Shown: in pieces, positions 34,591 through 41,504 of the stretch | Layout: the number at the start of each line of letters is the position of its first letter | How positions within the stretch are numbered: position 1 is the stretch's first letter | NCBI GenBank assembly: GCA_029938635.1 | Contig: JAOZUQ010000013.1 | Coordinates: 6,805 to 55,504, forward strand | Direction: 5' to 3' | DNA from: Candidatus Aminicenantota bacterium | GTDB lineage: Bacteria; Acidobacteriota; Aminicenantia; UBA2199 | Length of the DNA: 48,700 bases | The notes under the pieces: generated by a model | What the model was told of the DNA's origin: nothing | What the model saw: only the letters and a program-made list of their open reading frames with translations | Database searches by the model: none | Position numbers and translations under genes: made by a program

Positions 34591-34947
34591 ATGAAAGTAA
34601 TATTTGCAAACGGTTCGTTAGCAAAATTAAAATACCTGGCCCTGTCTGAAGATTCAGGGTCGGGTTTTTTGAAAACAGAGAGGATCGGCAGGTATATTTT
34701 CATTACTGATCTCATTCATGGAAATTTGTGTAAAGATCCGGGTAAAAAAGATCTGATCAATATTTATGATCTGTGGGGTTCGAAATTCGGAGGAGTATTT
34801 CTCAATGAAGAGCTTGAACTCCCGGAGGAATGCTTTCTTGAAAAGTTAATTTTGAATATAAGTAAGAATAACTATTTGATCTCATATTTTGATTCTGAAT
34901 TGATGAGAAAAACTAAAATTAGGGAAGGATCTTTCGATAATAATTAA
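34591..34947 (+). CDS. Hypothetical protein upstream of AMMECR1
   Basis: A 118-residue protein I do not recognise. It starts MKVIFANGSLAKLKYLAL, is predicted mixed alpha/beta and soluble, and has no signal peptide or cysteine pairs. The ATG has no ribosome site but a well-placed extended -10. A strong terminator-like hairpin covers codons 15-27 and is followed by an in-frame TTG at 34669 that could be an alternative start. The stop lies one base before the AMMECR1 start, which supports a real gene in the same unit. Confidence 0.5.
   Translation: MKVIFANGSLAKLKYLALSEDSGSGFLKTERIGRYIFITDLIHGNLCKDPGKKDLINIYDLWGSKFGGVFLNEELELPEECFLEKLILNISKNNYLISYFDSELMRKTKIREGSFDNN
34634..34670 (+). terminator. 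Intrinsic terminator-like hairpin inside the 5' end of a gene
   Basis: Bases 34634-34644 (ACCTGGCCCTG) pair with 34655-34665 (CAGGGTCGGGT) in an 11-bp stem with two G-U pairs and a 10-base loop. The stem is followed by T65-T70. It is 56 bases after the POT stop, so it may terminate that transcript. It also lies within the downstream reading frame. Confidence 0.6.
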
Positions 34948-34948
34948 T

Positions 34949-35506
34949 ATGAGCAATGAATTCAGTTTAGAAGAGAGGAAAGAATTGCTGGGCATTGCGA
35001 GAAAGACGATAGAACATTATCTGGAAAACAGAAATAAACCCCTGTTGAAAAATCTTTATGAATCATTTAAAGCGAAAAGGGGTGTCTTCGTTACACTGCA
35101 TAAAAAAGGAAATTTGAGAGGATGTATCGGTTATCCTCTCCCAATAAGCCCGCTTTTCAGTGCCGTAGTTGACAATGCTGTATCATCTGCATTTGAAGAC
35201 CCGAGATTTCCTCCCATTGAAAGTGATGAATTAAATGAAATAGACATTGAGATATCAGTTCTTACAATTCCGGAAAAAGTTAATAAACCTGAAGATGTAA
35301 GGGTAGGGGTTGACGGAATTATTATTTCCAAGCATGGAAGCAGAGGGCTTCTTCTTCCTCAGGTCCCGGTTGAACAAGAATGGGACCTTGATCAATACCT
35401 CTCGTATGGATGTATGAAAGCCGGGCTTTCAGGTGATGAATGGAAGAATGGTGTTGATATCGAAGTATTTCAGGCTGAGGTTTTCGGAGAATTGAAAATT
35501 GAATAG
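34949..35506 (+). CDS. AMMECR1 domain protein (AmmeMemoRadiSam system protein A type)
   Basis: A 185-residue AMMECR1-fold protein. Family landmarks are GVFVTLHKKGNLRGCIGY (48-65), AVSSAFEDPRFPP (about 80-92) and IDIEISVLTIPE. AMMECR1 proteins occur next to Memo and radical-SAM genes in many prokaryotes, but the reaction is not established. Neither partner is in this window. The ATG follows the preceding stop by one base and the next gene overlaps its end by eight bases, so the three form one unit. No ribosome site is obvious. Confidence 0.87.
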   Translation: MSNEFSLEERKELLGIARKTIEHYLENRNKPLLKNLYESFKAKRGVFVTLHKKGNLRGCIGYPLPISPLFSAVVDNAVSSAFEDPRFPPIESDELNEIDIEISVLTIPEKVNKPEDVRVGVDGIIISKHGSRGLLLPQVPVEQEWDLDQYLSYGCMKAGLSGDEWKNGVDIEVFQAEVFGELKIE

Positions 35507-35915
35507 ATCATATCTGAAAATACTGGAGATCAGCACAGGCGCACCAATGGAGTTGAAAGATATATCCGGGCTTGTCAATGATTGTGTTGGAGAAGCAGGT
35601 GTTCAAAATGGCATTATCCTTGTTTATACTCCTCACACAACCGCCGGAATAACAATAAATGAAAATGCTGATCCCTCTGTTAAATCGGATATGATCAGGT
35701 TCTTTTCAGAAATGGTTCCTGATAGATCATACTTCAGGCATATGGAGGGGAATTCTTCTTCCCATATAATGTCTTCTTTAATATCTCCATCTCAATCATT
35801 CATACTGGATAATGGCAGATTAATACTCGGAACATGGCAGGGTATATTCTTTTGTGAATTCGACGGGCCAAGATCAAGAAAGGTTTATGTTAAGATATTA
35901 TCAGAAGATCAATAA
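35499..35915 (+). CDS. YjbQ/UPF0047 family protein
   Basis: A 138-residue protein of the secondary thiamine-phosphate synthase enzyme family (YjbQ/UPF0047). Signature stretches are VYTPHTTAGITINENAD (about 43-59) and HMEGNSSSHI with GRLILGTWQGIFFCEFDGPR. Some members have weak thiamin-phosphate synthase activity in vitro; the true role is unclear. The start is a TTG at 35499 with GGAG nine bases upstream, overlapping the AMMECR1 gene by eight bases. No later start would keep the conserved N-terminal strand. Confidence 0.85.
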   Translation: MNRSYLKILEISTGAPMELKDISGLVNDCVGEAGVQNGIILVYTPHTTAGITINENADPSVKSDMIRFFSEMVPDRSYFRHMEGNSSSHIMSSLISPSQSFILDNGRLILGTWQGIFFCEFDGPRSRKVYVKILSEDQ

Positions 35916-35941
35916 TTAAAAAATTGTAAAAGGAAAAAAAC

Positions 35942-36205
35942 ATGAAAGATATAATTGCAGTTATTTTCGGATTGGGTTTAATGGCAAATGCAGGGCTTTT
36001 TGTTATTCAGGCTGTAAAAATCGTAAAAAATAAAAGCGCAAAAGGGGTTTCTACTATTACTTTTGCAGGATTTTCCATTCTGCAGATCACAGGTATTCTA
36101 CATGGATATTTTCAGAATGATATGTATCTTCTGACTGGGATGGCAGCAAGTTTACTTGCATGCGGGACTGTTACAATTCTATCTGTTATTTATAAGAACA
36201 GGTGA
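35942..36205 (+). CDS. SemiSWEET-like sugar transporter (PQ-loop, three membrane segments)
   Basis: An 87-residue membrane protein with three predicted helices, the size of bacterial SemiSWEETs, which dimerise to carry sugars down their gradient. The family motif after helix 1 appears as IQAVKIVKNKSAKGVSTITF. The Pro of the PQ motif is replaced by Ile. A GGAAAAA site lies before the ATG. It is followed by a strong hairpin and is probably the last gene of the AMMECR1 unit. The substrate is unknown. Confidence 0.8.
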   Translation: MKDIIAVIFGLGLMANAGLFVIQAVKIVKNKSAKGVSTITFAGFSILQITGILHGYFQNDMYLLTGMAASLLACGTVTILSVIYKNR

Positions 36206-36226
36206 TCAGAATATAAGGGAATTAAA

Positions 36227-36251
36227 GGCGGGGAGGCCCCGCCCTAATTTT
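36227..36251. terminator. Hairpin between convergent SemiSWEET and HAAS genes
   Basis: GGCGGGG (36227-36233), loop AGG, CCCCGCC (36237-36243), then CTAATTTT. The G+C-rich 7-bp stem stands out in this A+T-rich sequence. The short T-tract on the plus strand and TTTAATT on the minus strand allow use in both directions. Confidence 0.65.
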
Positions 36252-36266
36252 ACAGATTAAGTTTAA

Positions 36267-36965
36267 TTAATTTGCCTTTTTTTTATTTCTTTTTAAGATC
36301 TCTTTAAGCTTTTTTGAAGATAATTCAAATATCGTCTTAAGGCCTCTGAATATGTATTTACTCATAAAGAGGAGGAATATGCCCAAAGCGGCCAATACGA
36401 ATGAAATAAAGATCCCCAGGACACCCTCGAGGGTAGGGTTGGAAAATTCAAGAAACCCAATCCTTATCATGTCAGCTTCACCTGATAGACTTGTAAAGAA
36501 TTCAGGATCAACTATATGTATTATACTGATAAATATTCCTGCCATCCCGCCTAATGTAAAACCGACTGCAACTGCATAATATGCAACTACAATACCCAGA
36601 AGTACTCCCAATATTCCAAGGATCACTCCCAGACCGCCAAAACCAAGCGGCAGGCCGAAAATAGCAATAAGGGCTCCTATGAGAATATAAAGTGGAATAT
36701 TCTTCTCTTTCCCTATCTTATACATGGCCTTAGGGGCACTTTTTGTGAAAACATCTGCAGGCTCACCGAATTTCTTCAGAACTTTTAATATTTTCCCGAC
36801 TTCATCACCATTTTTTTCATCGGTATAGGATTCATAAATGTGAGAATCTATCTCTTTTATAAAATCATCCCTGTCATTTTCCGGCACACCTTTCATATGT
36901 GACCTGACTCTTGTAAGGTAGTCATTAACTATCTTCTCTACATTTTCAGGATATTTATTTCCCAT
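36267..36965 (-). CDS. HAAS/DUF1700-type membrane protein
   Basis: A 232-residue protein. The N-terminal 75 residues form the helical HAAS-type domain (YLTRVRSHMKGVPENDRDDF, then LKKFGEPADV). Four or so membrane segments follow between about 90 and 210, with a Lys-rich cytoplasmic end. HAAS proteins are nearly always encoded with PadR regulators and are thought to partner them in envelope stress or differentiation. The PadR gene is directly upstream and overlaps by 11 bases. A GGGAGG site stands six to seven bases before the ATG. Confidence 0.85.
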   Translation of the reverse strand: MGNKYPENVEKIVNDYLTRVRSHMKGVPENDRDDFIKEIDSHIYESYTDEKNGDEVGKILKVLKKFGEPADVFTKSAPKAMYKIGKEKNIPLYILIGALIAIFGLPLGFGGLGVILGILGVLLGIVVAYYAVAVGFTLGGMAGIFISIIHIVDPEFFTSLSGEADMIRIGFLEFSNPTLEGVLGIFISFVLAALGIFLLFMSKYIFRGLKTIFELSSKKLKEILKRNKKKAN

Positions 36966-37353
36966 TTTTTACCTCCCTGGCTGGATATATTTTCTTTTTT
37001 TCAGAGATAGATTTCCTACCCCCTTTTTTTCTCATAGTTTTTGTTTTTGAAACAAGATCTGTAAGATCCTTGAATTCTTTTCCCAATCCCTTAAGTATCT
37101 CATTCCCATGGTGAGTGATCATATAATATTTTCTTGGCGGCCCTTTTGAAGATTCCACCCATTGTGAACTGATCAACTCTTCCTTTGCAAGCCTTGAAAG
37201 GATCGGATAGATGGTCCCTTCATTAATATCAAAGTTGCAATTATCCGTGATAGCTTTAATAAGAGAATAACCATAATATTTGTCCTTTTTTAGTACTTGC
37301 AGGATAACAAGCTCGAAAACCCCTTTCCTTAACTGCTTGACCTTATTTTCCAT
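36955..37353 (-). CDS. PadR family transcriptional regulator
   Basis: A 132-residue winged-helix regulator. The PadR pattern is clear: GVFELVILQVLKKDKYYGYS, NEGTIYPILSRLAKEELI and GPPRKYYMIT. The last 25 residues are Lys/Arg-rich. The ATG at 37353 follows GAGGTG by a few bases; a GTG two codons earlier is possible. An inverted repeat 13 bases upstream is a likely operator, so the gene should repress itself and the HAAS partner. The ligand is unknown. Confidence 0.9.
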   Translation of the reverse strand: MENKVKQLRKGVFELVILQVLKKDKYYGYSLIKAITDNCNFDINEGTIYPILSRLAKEELISSQWVESSKGPPRKYYMITHHGNEILKGLGKEFKDLTDLVSKTKTMRKKGGRKSISEKKKIYPAREVKNGK

Positions 37354-37365
37354 TTTCACCTCATA

Positions 37366-37386
37366 ATACTATGTAATATATAGTAT
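37366..37386. promoter_or_regulatory. Likely PadR operator
   Basis: ATACTAT (37366-37372) and ATAGTAT (37380-37386) are perfect inverted repeats around a 7-base centre. The site lies just upstream of padR and overlaps a minus-strand TATACT (37387-37382). PadR regulators commonly bind such AT-rich dyads in their own promoters. Confidence 0.6.
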
Positions 37387-37511
37387 ACGTCGGAACACAG
37401 TACAATGTTTCAAAAAAATATAAATCTACAGAAAAAAGCATCTGAACCGTGATTCGCCTTTTTTTTCTTAAAATCTTATAATCCAATTAACTCTAAAGGG
37501 GAGGGTTGATC

Positions 37512-38123
37512 ATGTCTAGAAAAATGATTCTTATAATTTCAATGATGATATTTGGTTCAGTTTCTATAATTCCGGCATCATATCAAGGTGTATTGATGAA
37601 CTCGGCTGAGACCATCAATCCCGGAAACTTCAAACTTACAGTCTTTCCTACCATGATAATAGGGAAGAACGGGGGAGATAATATATGGGGTGTTGCCGGT
37701 AAAGGTGGACTCGGACTTACCAGAAGTGTGGATATAGAGGTAAAAGGGGCAATATTTAAGAATTTTACCTATTTTGGCGTTGATATTGAATACTGGTTCT
37801 ATCGTGGCCGGAATTTAAATGCCTCTTTTGCAGTCGGCTGGCATATGATCGACACACAGATCGGTTCAAATAGTTCCGGAATTGATACTGCTGTAATGTT
37901 AAGCACTAAACCATCAAAAAAACTTGAACTATATGGAGGCTTGAAAATATCTTTCGATTCGATCAAGAATACAGGTCAACAGATAGATCTGATACATTTT
38001 ATTCCGGGACTGGAATACAGGGTTGCAAAGGATATAGATTTTCTTGCTGAATTCGGTATCGCTCTAAATGGAGAATCACGAAATTATCTGAGTTTCGGTT
38101 TTGCATATTATTTCCTGCGATAA
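37512..38123 (+). CDS. Exported beta-rich protein, possible outer-membrane protein
   Basis: A 203-residue protein with a signal peptide (MSRKMILIISMMIFGSVSII, cleavage near residue 22-25). The rest is rich in Gly, aromatic and alternating residues, as in VDIEVKGAIFKNFTYFGVDI and ESRNYLSFGFAYYFLR. This suggests an eight-stranded or similar barrel or periplasmic beta protein. I do not recognise the family. The ATG at 37512 follows GGGGAGGG. A TATAAT at 37477-37482 could be its -10. It sits alone between the PadR operator and a convergent zinc-ribbon gene. Confidence 0.6.
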   Translation: MSRKMILIISMMIFGSVSIIPASYQGVLMNSAETINPGNFKLTVFPTMIIGKNGGDNIWGVAGKGGLGLTRSVDIEVKGAIFKNFTYFGVDIEYWFYRGRNLNASFAVGWHMIDTQIGSNSSGIDTAVMLSTKPSKKLELYGGLKISFDSIKNTGQQIDLIHFIPGLEYRVAKDIDFLAEFGIALNGESRNYLSFGFAYYFLR

Positions 38124-38142
38124 AATCAGTATCACCTTTTTC

Positions 38143-38397
38143 TCAGACTATATTTTCATAGAATGAATTATTATTAACTTTGGAGTCGGGGGATTCTTCA
38201 ATTTTAGTAAGAAAGAAAAATGCAACAGCGGCAATTATCAATGCAATTGCAATTGCTACTACCATAATGATCTTTTTATCAACCTGAGACCTTACCACAC
38301 TGCTTCCGGTTGAAATATCTCCGTTTACCTCTTTTCCGCATTTCCTGCAATACTTCGAATCATCCTCAATCTCATAACCGCAATTTTTGCAAAACAT
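38143..38397 (-). CDS. Zinc-ribbon membrane protein
   Basis: An 84-residue protein. The N-terminal zinc ribbon has Cys3, Cys6, Cys17 and Cys20 (FCKNCGYE and YCRKCGKE). A linker and one membrane helix (about 42-65) follow, with a short polar tail. Such proteins are common in bacteria and have no fixed role. AAGGAGGA precedes the ATG at 38397 ideally. The frame extends to 38481 into the end of the metalloprotease gene, but that start has no support. It probably shares the transcript of the upstream ypfJ-like gene. Confidence 0.75.
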   Translation of the reverse strand: MFCKNCGYEIEDDSKYCRKCGKEVNGDISTGSSVVRSQVDKKIIMVVAIAIALIIAAVAFFFLTKIEESPDSKVNNNSFYENIV

Positions 38398-38452
38398 GAT
38401 TCCTCCTTTTATATCTGGTCCTGGAATGCAAACAAAACAGCCTCTGGTGAGC

Positions 38453-39304
38453 CTATAGATCATTTGTGTTAAAGGTGTCACCCTGGTTCGGATCTCCTGT
38501 TTTCATCCCTTTCCTGAACCATTTCAGCCTTTGAGCGGATGTTCCGTGTGTAAAAGAGTCCGGTACAACATATCCCTGCTGCTTCATTTGAATCCTGTCA
38601 TCTCCTACAGCATTAACTGCCTTTAATGCTTCTTCAACATCACCTTTTTCGAGGATATTTTTCATTTTCTGAGCATGATGCACCCATATTCCTGCTAGGA
38701 AATCTGCCTGAAGTTCAAGCCTGACCGTAAGTTCATTAAGCTTCCTCTTAATTACACGTCCTCGCTGGGAATCTACTTTATCCATAATGCCCAGAAGTTT
38801 CTGGACATGATGGCCAACCTCATGAGCAAGGATATATGCCATTGCAAAATCACCTGATGAACGGAAACGCCTCAGCATCTGCTCAAGAAAATCAAGATCT
38901 ATGTATACCTTTTCATCTGCAGGACAATAAAAAGGGCCGGTTGCGGCACTTGAAAATCCGCATGCCGACCTGACGGATTGCCTGAAAAGGACAAGTTTGG
39001 GCTCTCTGTATGTTCTTCCTGAATCTTTAAATATCTTGTTCCACACATCCTCTGTATCCTGAAGAACTACAGAGATAAATTGAGTTAACTCATCATCCTG
39101 TGTCGTTTTCTGTCCTGGTTGTGTCTGCACAGTATTATTGCCCGGATCGAGAAGTTGAAGAACCTGCTTAGGGTTTCCACCGAGTATTATAAAAATAATC
39201 GCTATTATAATTCCGCCCAGCCCTCCGCCAAGACTCATTTTCCTGCCAACACTCATTCTTCTGTCTTCAACATTATCGCTTCTTTCTCTGCCTCTCCAAC
39301 GCAT
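38453..39304 (-). CDS. ypfJ: Neutral zinc metallopeptidase, YpfJ/KPN_02809 family
   Basis: A 283-residue membrane-anchored protease. The N-terminus is basic (MRWRGRERSDNVEDRR), followed by one membrane helix (about 27-43). The zinc motif HEVGHH is at 161-166, and Cys115 and Cys127 may form a disulfide. The C-terminal FTHGTSAQRLKWFRKGM is the family's usual end. Length agrees with YpfJ proteins of about 290 residues. The substrate is unknown. CAGGAGG lies seven bases before the ATG. Confidence 0.92.
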   Translation of the reverse strand: MRWRGRERSDNVEDRRMSVGRKMSLGGGLGGIIIAIIFIILGGNPKQVLQLLDPGNNTVQTQPGQKTTQDDELTQFISVVLQDTEDVWNKIFKDSGRTYREPKLVLFRQSVRSACGFSSAATGPFYCPADEKVYIDLDFLEQMLRRFRSSGDFAMAYILAHEVGHHVQKLLGIMDKVDSQRGRVIKRKLNELTVRLELQADFLAGIWVHHAQKMKNILEKGDVEEALKAVNAVGDDRIQMKQQGYVVPDSFTHGTSAQRLKWFRKGMKTGDPNQGDTFNTNDL

Positions 39305-39413
39305 TTTATCCTCCTGCTTTTTTGATTTTCCGATATTTTTGTAATAATTTCAATATTTAAGCTAATAATACCTGAAGAGACTGGATTATTTGTATTAAAA
39401 ATTTAAAAATGTG

Positions 39414-39435
39414 GAAATATTTCAAATTTTATACT
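39414..39435 (+). promoter_or_regulatory. Palindrome and -10 box before the Cys-rich gene
   Basis: GAAATATTTC (39414-39423) is a perfect 10-bp palindrome. TATACT (39430-39435) lies 12 bases before the ATG at 39448, which would give a leader of only about six bases. No ribosome site is present. Confidence 0.3.
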
Positions 39436-39447
39436 AAATAAATAATT

Positions 39448-39918
39448 ATGGGGATAAAATATGAGGTTGGATGCAGTATCTGCACATATAATTTGCACCT
39501 GAAAGAGGGGACCGGATCAGGTTTTTTTTCAATTGAAAATATACTGAAAAAATACAATGTTGAACAAAAAAAAAAGATAAAAAAAATACTGAAAAAATAT
39601 GATATGAAAAGTAAAAAAAGGATAAAAAACCCAAGATATGAAAATAATCCATTTTCAGAAGAGAGGATCTATAAATGCAGAGTGTGCGGAAATATTGAAA
39701 GCCAGCTTTACATAAGGATCCGGGTTCCGGAAAAATGGATGTTCGATACTGGAAAAAACATCTATATTACTGAAAATAATATACTTTTCAGAATAATAAA
39801 TAATTGCACAAAATGTGGAACAAGACTAAGACATTACAAAGAGAGTATTACAAAGTGTAAATGCCCCGAATGCAAAATAGGGGAATTGAAAGTACTTAAT
39901 AAAAAAGTGTGGAACTAG
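39448..39918 (+). CDS. Hypothetical Cys-rich zinc-ribbon-like protein
   Basis: A 156-residue protein I do not recognise. It has CxxC pairs at Cys9/12, 77/80, 120/123 and 139/142 plus Cys137, so it may bind two or more zinc ions. Between the first and second pairs is a very basic stretch (about 33-60) with ILKKY repeated, which could bind nucleic acid. The DNA of that stretch contains A9 and A8 runs and a repeated ATACTGAAAAAATA (39541 and 39585). There is no signal peptide and no ribosome site. It is followed by a hairpin and the convergent cold-shock genes. Confidence 0.6.
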   Translation: MGIKYEVGCSICTYNLHLKEGTGSGFFSIENILKKYNVEQKKKIKKILKKYDMKSKKRIKNPRYENNPFSEERIYKCRVCGNIESQLYIRIRVPEKWMFDTGKNIYITENNILFRIINNCTKCGTRLRHYKESITKCKCPECKIGELKVLNKKVWN

Positions 39919-39923
39919 TACTA

Positions 39924-39956
39924 TTCCCGGCCGGTTAAGGCCGGGAAATGTATTTT
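39924..39956. terminator. Hairpin between the Cys-rich gene and the cold-shock genes
   Basis: TTCCCGGCC (39924-39932), loop GGTTAA, GGCCGGGAA (39939-39947), then ATGTATTTT on the plus strand. The 9-bp stem is strong but the T-tract is poor in both directions. Confidence 0.55.
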
Positions 39957-39960
39957 AGAA

Positions 39961-40161
39961 CTAAGCTTTAGTTACGTTTGCAGCGTAATCGCCTTTGTCA
40001 CCCTGGCGAACTTCAAACTCAACTTCCTGGCCTTCATCGAGGGTTTTAAAACCGTCTGTCTGAATTTCAGCATAATGAACAAAAATGTCATTACCATCTT
40101 CCATTTCGATGAAACCATAACCCTTTGACGCATTAAACCATTTAACTTTTCCTTTTGCCAT
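39961..40161 (-). CDS. Cold-shock protein (downstream copy)
   Basis: A 66-residue single cold-shock domain, an RNA/ssDNA-binding OB fold acting as RNA chaperone. RNP1 is KGYGFIEM and RNP2 DIFVHY. It differs from the upstream copy at only a few positions, so the pair is a recent duplication. GGAGG is the ribosome site; part of it lies in a 7-bp hairpin directly before the ATG. The 170-base gap to the upstream copy is long enough for a leader or its own promoter, though I see no consensus. Confidence 0.95.
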   Translation of the reverse strand: MAKGKVKWFNASKGYGFIEMEDGNDIFVHYAEIQTDGFKTLDEGQEVEFEVRQGDKGDYAANVTKA

Positions 40162-40162
40162 T

Positions 40163-40179
40163 TTTTACCTCCGGTAAAA
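40163..40179 (-). promoter_or_regulatory. Hairpin holding the ribosome site of the downstream cold-shock gene
   Basis: On the minus strand TTTTACC-GGA-GGTAAAA forms a 7-bp, 3-base-loop hairpin. The GGAGG ribosome site is half in the loop and half in the stem, and the ATG begins two bases beyond. It could tune translation with temperature. Confidence 0.4.
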
Positions 40180-40331
40180 TTTTTGCAAATAGAGGTAGAA
40201 CCATGTAATGACTAAGAATTTTTGGAATTTTTTGAAATTAATGATATCTGACCTTTACTTACTTAATGTTTGATAATTAAACCAATTTTTGTAAAACCAT
40301 GAATTAATGTGATTAAAAAATAAATAACAAA

Positions 40332-40535
40332 CTAATTACTTTTAACAACATTTGCAGCGTAGTCGCCTTTGTCACCCTGGCGAACTTCAAAATCTACTTC
40401 CTGACCTTCATCAAGAGTTCTGAATCCATCAGTCTGGATCTCTTTGTGGTGAACAAAAATATCATTTCCGTCCTCCATCTCAATGAAACCATAACCTTTG
40501 GAAGCGTTAAACCACTTTACCTTACCTTTTGCCAT
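40332..40535 (-). CDS. Cold-shock protein (upstream copy)
   Basis: A 67-residue cold-shock domain protein with the same RNP motifs ([14 protein letters not shown]) as the next gene downstream. The two genes lie in tandem. AAGGAG is a strong ribosome site. A consensus promoter about 130 bases upstream gives a leader of roughly 100 bases, as is typical of cold-shock mRNAs. Both leaders share ATTCCAAA and TGCAAA-containing elements before the ribosome site. Confidence 0.95.
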   Translation of the reverse strand: MAKGKVKWFNASKGYGFIEMEDGNDIFVHHKEIQTDGFRTLDEGQEVDFEVRQGDKGDYAANVVKSN

Positions 40536-40642
40536 TATCTAACTCCTTAAAAATTTGCAGTACGGGTTAAAATTGAAAATAGTCATGTTTGGAATACATT
40601 TGATTATCTTTGATTCTATCCATTTCCTGCATTTAAAGTACT

Positions 40643-40671
40643 ATTTTATAAAAAATATTAATAGTTGTCAA
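40643..40671 (-). promoter_or_regulatory. Consensus promoter of the cold-shock gene pair
   Basis: On the minus strand TTGACA (40671-40666), exactly 17 bases, TAAAAT (40648-40643). The leader to the ATG at 40535 is about 100 bases. This is one of the strongest promoters in the window. Confidence 0.65.
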
Positions 40672-40736
40672 CTTTTACTATATTTATTTACGAATTTAAT
40701 GAAAAAAAGTTGCATTATAATATTTATATATTAAGT

Positions 40737-41225
40737 TTACCTGTATCTGTGATCAATTTTTTTAAGTCTTTCTTTATAAACAAACTTTTTTGCCCATGGG
40801 TATTTCTTCTTGTCATGGCATTTAACACAATGTTTTTCACTTGGTATCTTTAAACCTTTTGCGATCGCTTTTTTTCTGTTCTTCATTATGTCTTTTTTCA
40901 TATATTCTGATCCGGGGCCGTGACATTCTTCACATTTTACACCTTCGAATTTTGAATTATATGTATCGGGAGCTCCCATCTTATATCCACCTTCATTAAA
41001 ACCTGTTGTATGACATACTACACAATAAGGGTCATTGGCTTTCCAATCTTCAACAAGTCCTGCAAAAGCCTTTGAATGTTTTGTATTAAAAAGAGTATCA
41101 TAAGCTTTACCATGCCTGGTTGAGTTGTGGCACAACTTGCATTTTTTTGCTCCAACGTATTTGGCCGAATAAACGGGTAGCAGAACTAAACTTAACAGGA
41201 CAATGGTCATTATAATTCTCTTCAT
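40737..41225 (-). CDS. Periplasmic tetraheme cytochrome c (cytochrome c554-like)
   Basis: A 162-residue protein with a signal peptide (about 1-20) and four CXXCH heme sites at Cys29, Cys68, Cys98 and Cys133. VKCEECHGPGSEYM and the spacing suggest the cytochrome c554/c-prime family rather than NapB or NrfA types. It should carry electrons in the periplasm. No reductase, quinol oxidase or cytochrome-maturation gene is next to it. A TAGCCCTT-like partner is not seen either; its redox partner lies elsewhere. GAGGAG precedes the ATG. Confidence 0.88.
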   Translation of the reverse strand: MKRIIMTIVLLSLVLLPVYSAKYVGAKKCKLCHNSTRHGKAYDTLFNTKHSKAFAGLVEDWKANDPYCVVCHTTGFNEGGYKMGAPDTYNSKFEGVKCEECHGPGSEYMKKDIMKNRKKAIAKGLKIPSEKHCVKCHDKKKYPWAKKFVYKERLKKIDHRYR

Positions 41226-41235
41226 TAATTAACTC

Positions 41236-41262
41236 CTCTGAAACAATATTGATTATTCAGAG
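41236..41262. promoter_or_regulatory. Inverted repeat over the cytochrome -10 and leader
   Basis: CTCTGAA (41236-41242) and TTCAGAG (41256-41262) are perfect 7-bp inverted arms. They cover the -10 box and leader of the cytochrome gene and touch its ribosome site. An operator or leader hairpin is possible. Confidence 0.3.
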
Positions 41263-41280
41263 TTCAAAAAAAAATGTCAA
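41252..41280 (-). promoter_or_regulatory. Promoter of the tetraheme cytochrome gene
   Basis: On the minus strand TTGACA (41280-41275), 17 bases, AATAAT (41257-41252). The leader would be about 20 bases and contain the GAGGAG ribosome site. Confidence 0.5.
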
Positions 41281-41504
41281 CAAAAAAGGTTATATAATTA
41301 TGAATAAAATTTATTGTAATGATATTTATCTGTAAAACCGAGTACATCATTTGCGGATTGTAAGATTTTGTCTCACCCATATATTTCCCGTAATAGAATC
41401 AAAATCATGACTATTATTTTAAGAATCAGTCTTTTTGAATATGGAAAACATATTGCTGTACATTATTGACATTAACAAAACAGAACTAATTAAAAGGAGG
41501 ATAA

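Noticed and set aside
36955-37359. Longer padR start at the GTG at 37359
   Set aside because: It would put the start inside the GAGGTG ribosome site; the ATG at 37353 fits better.
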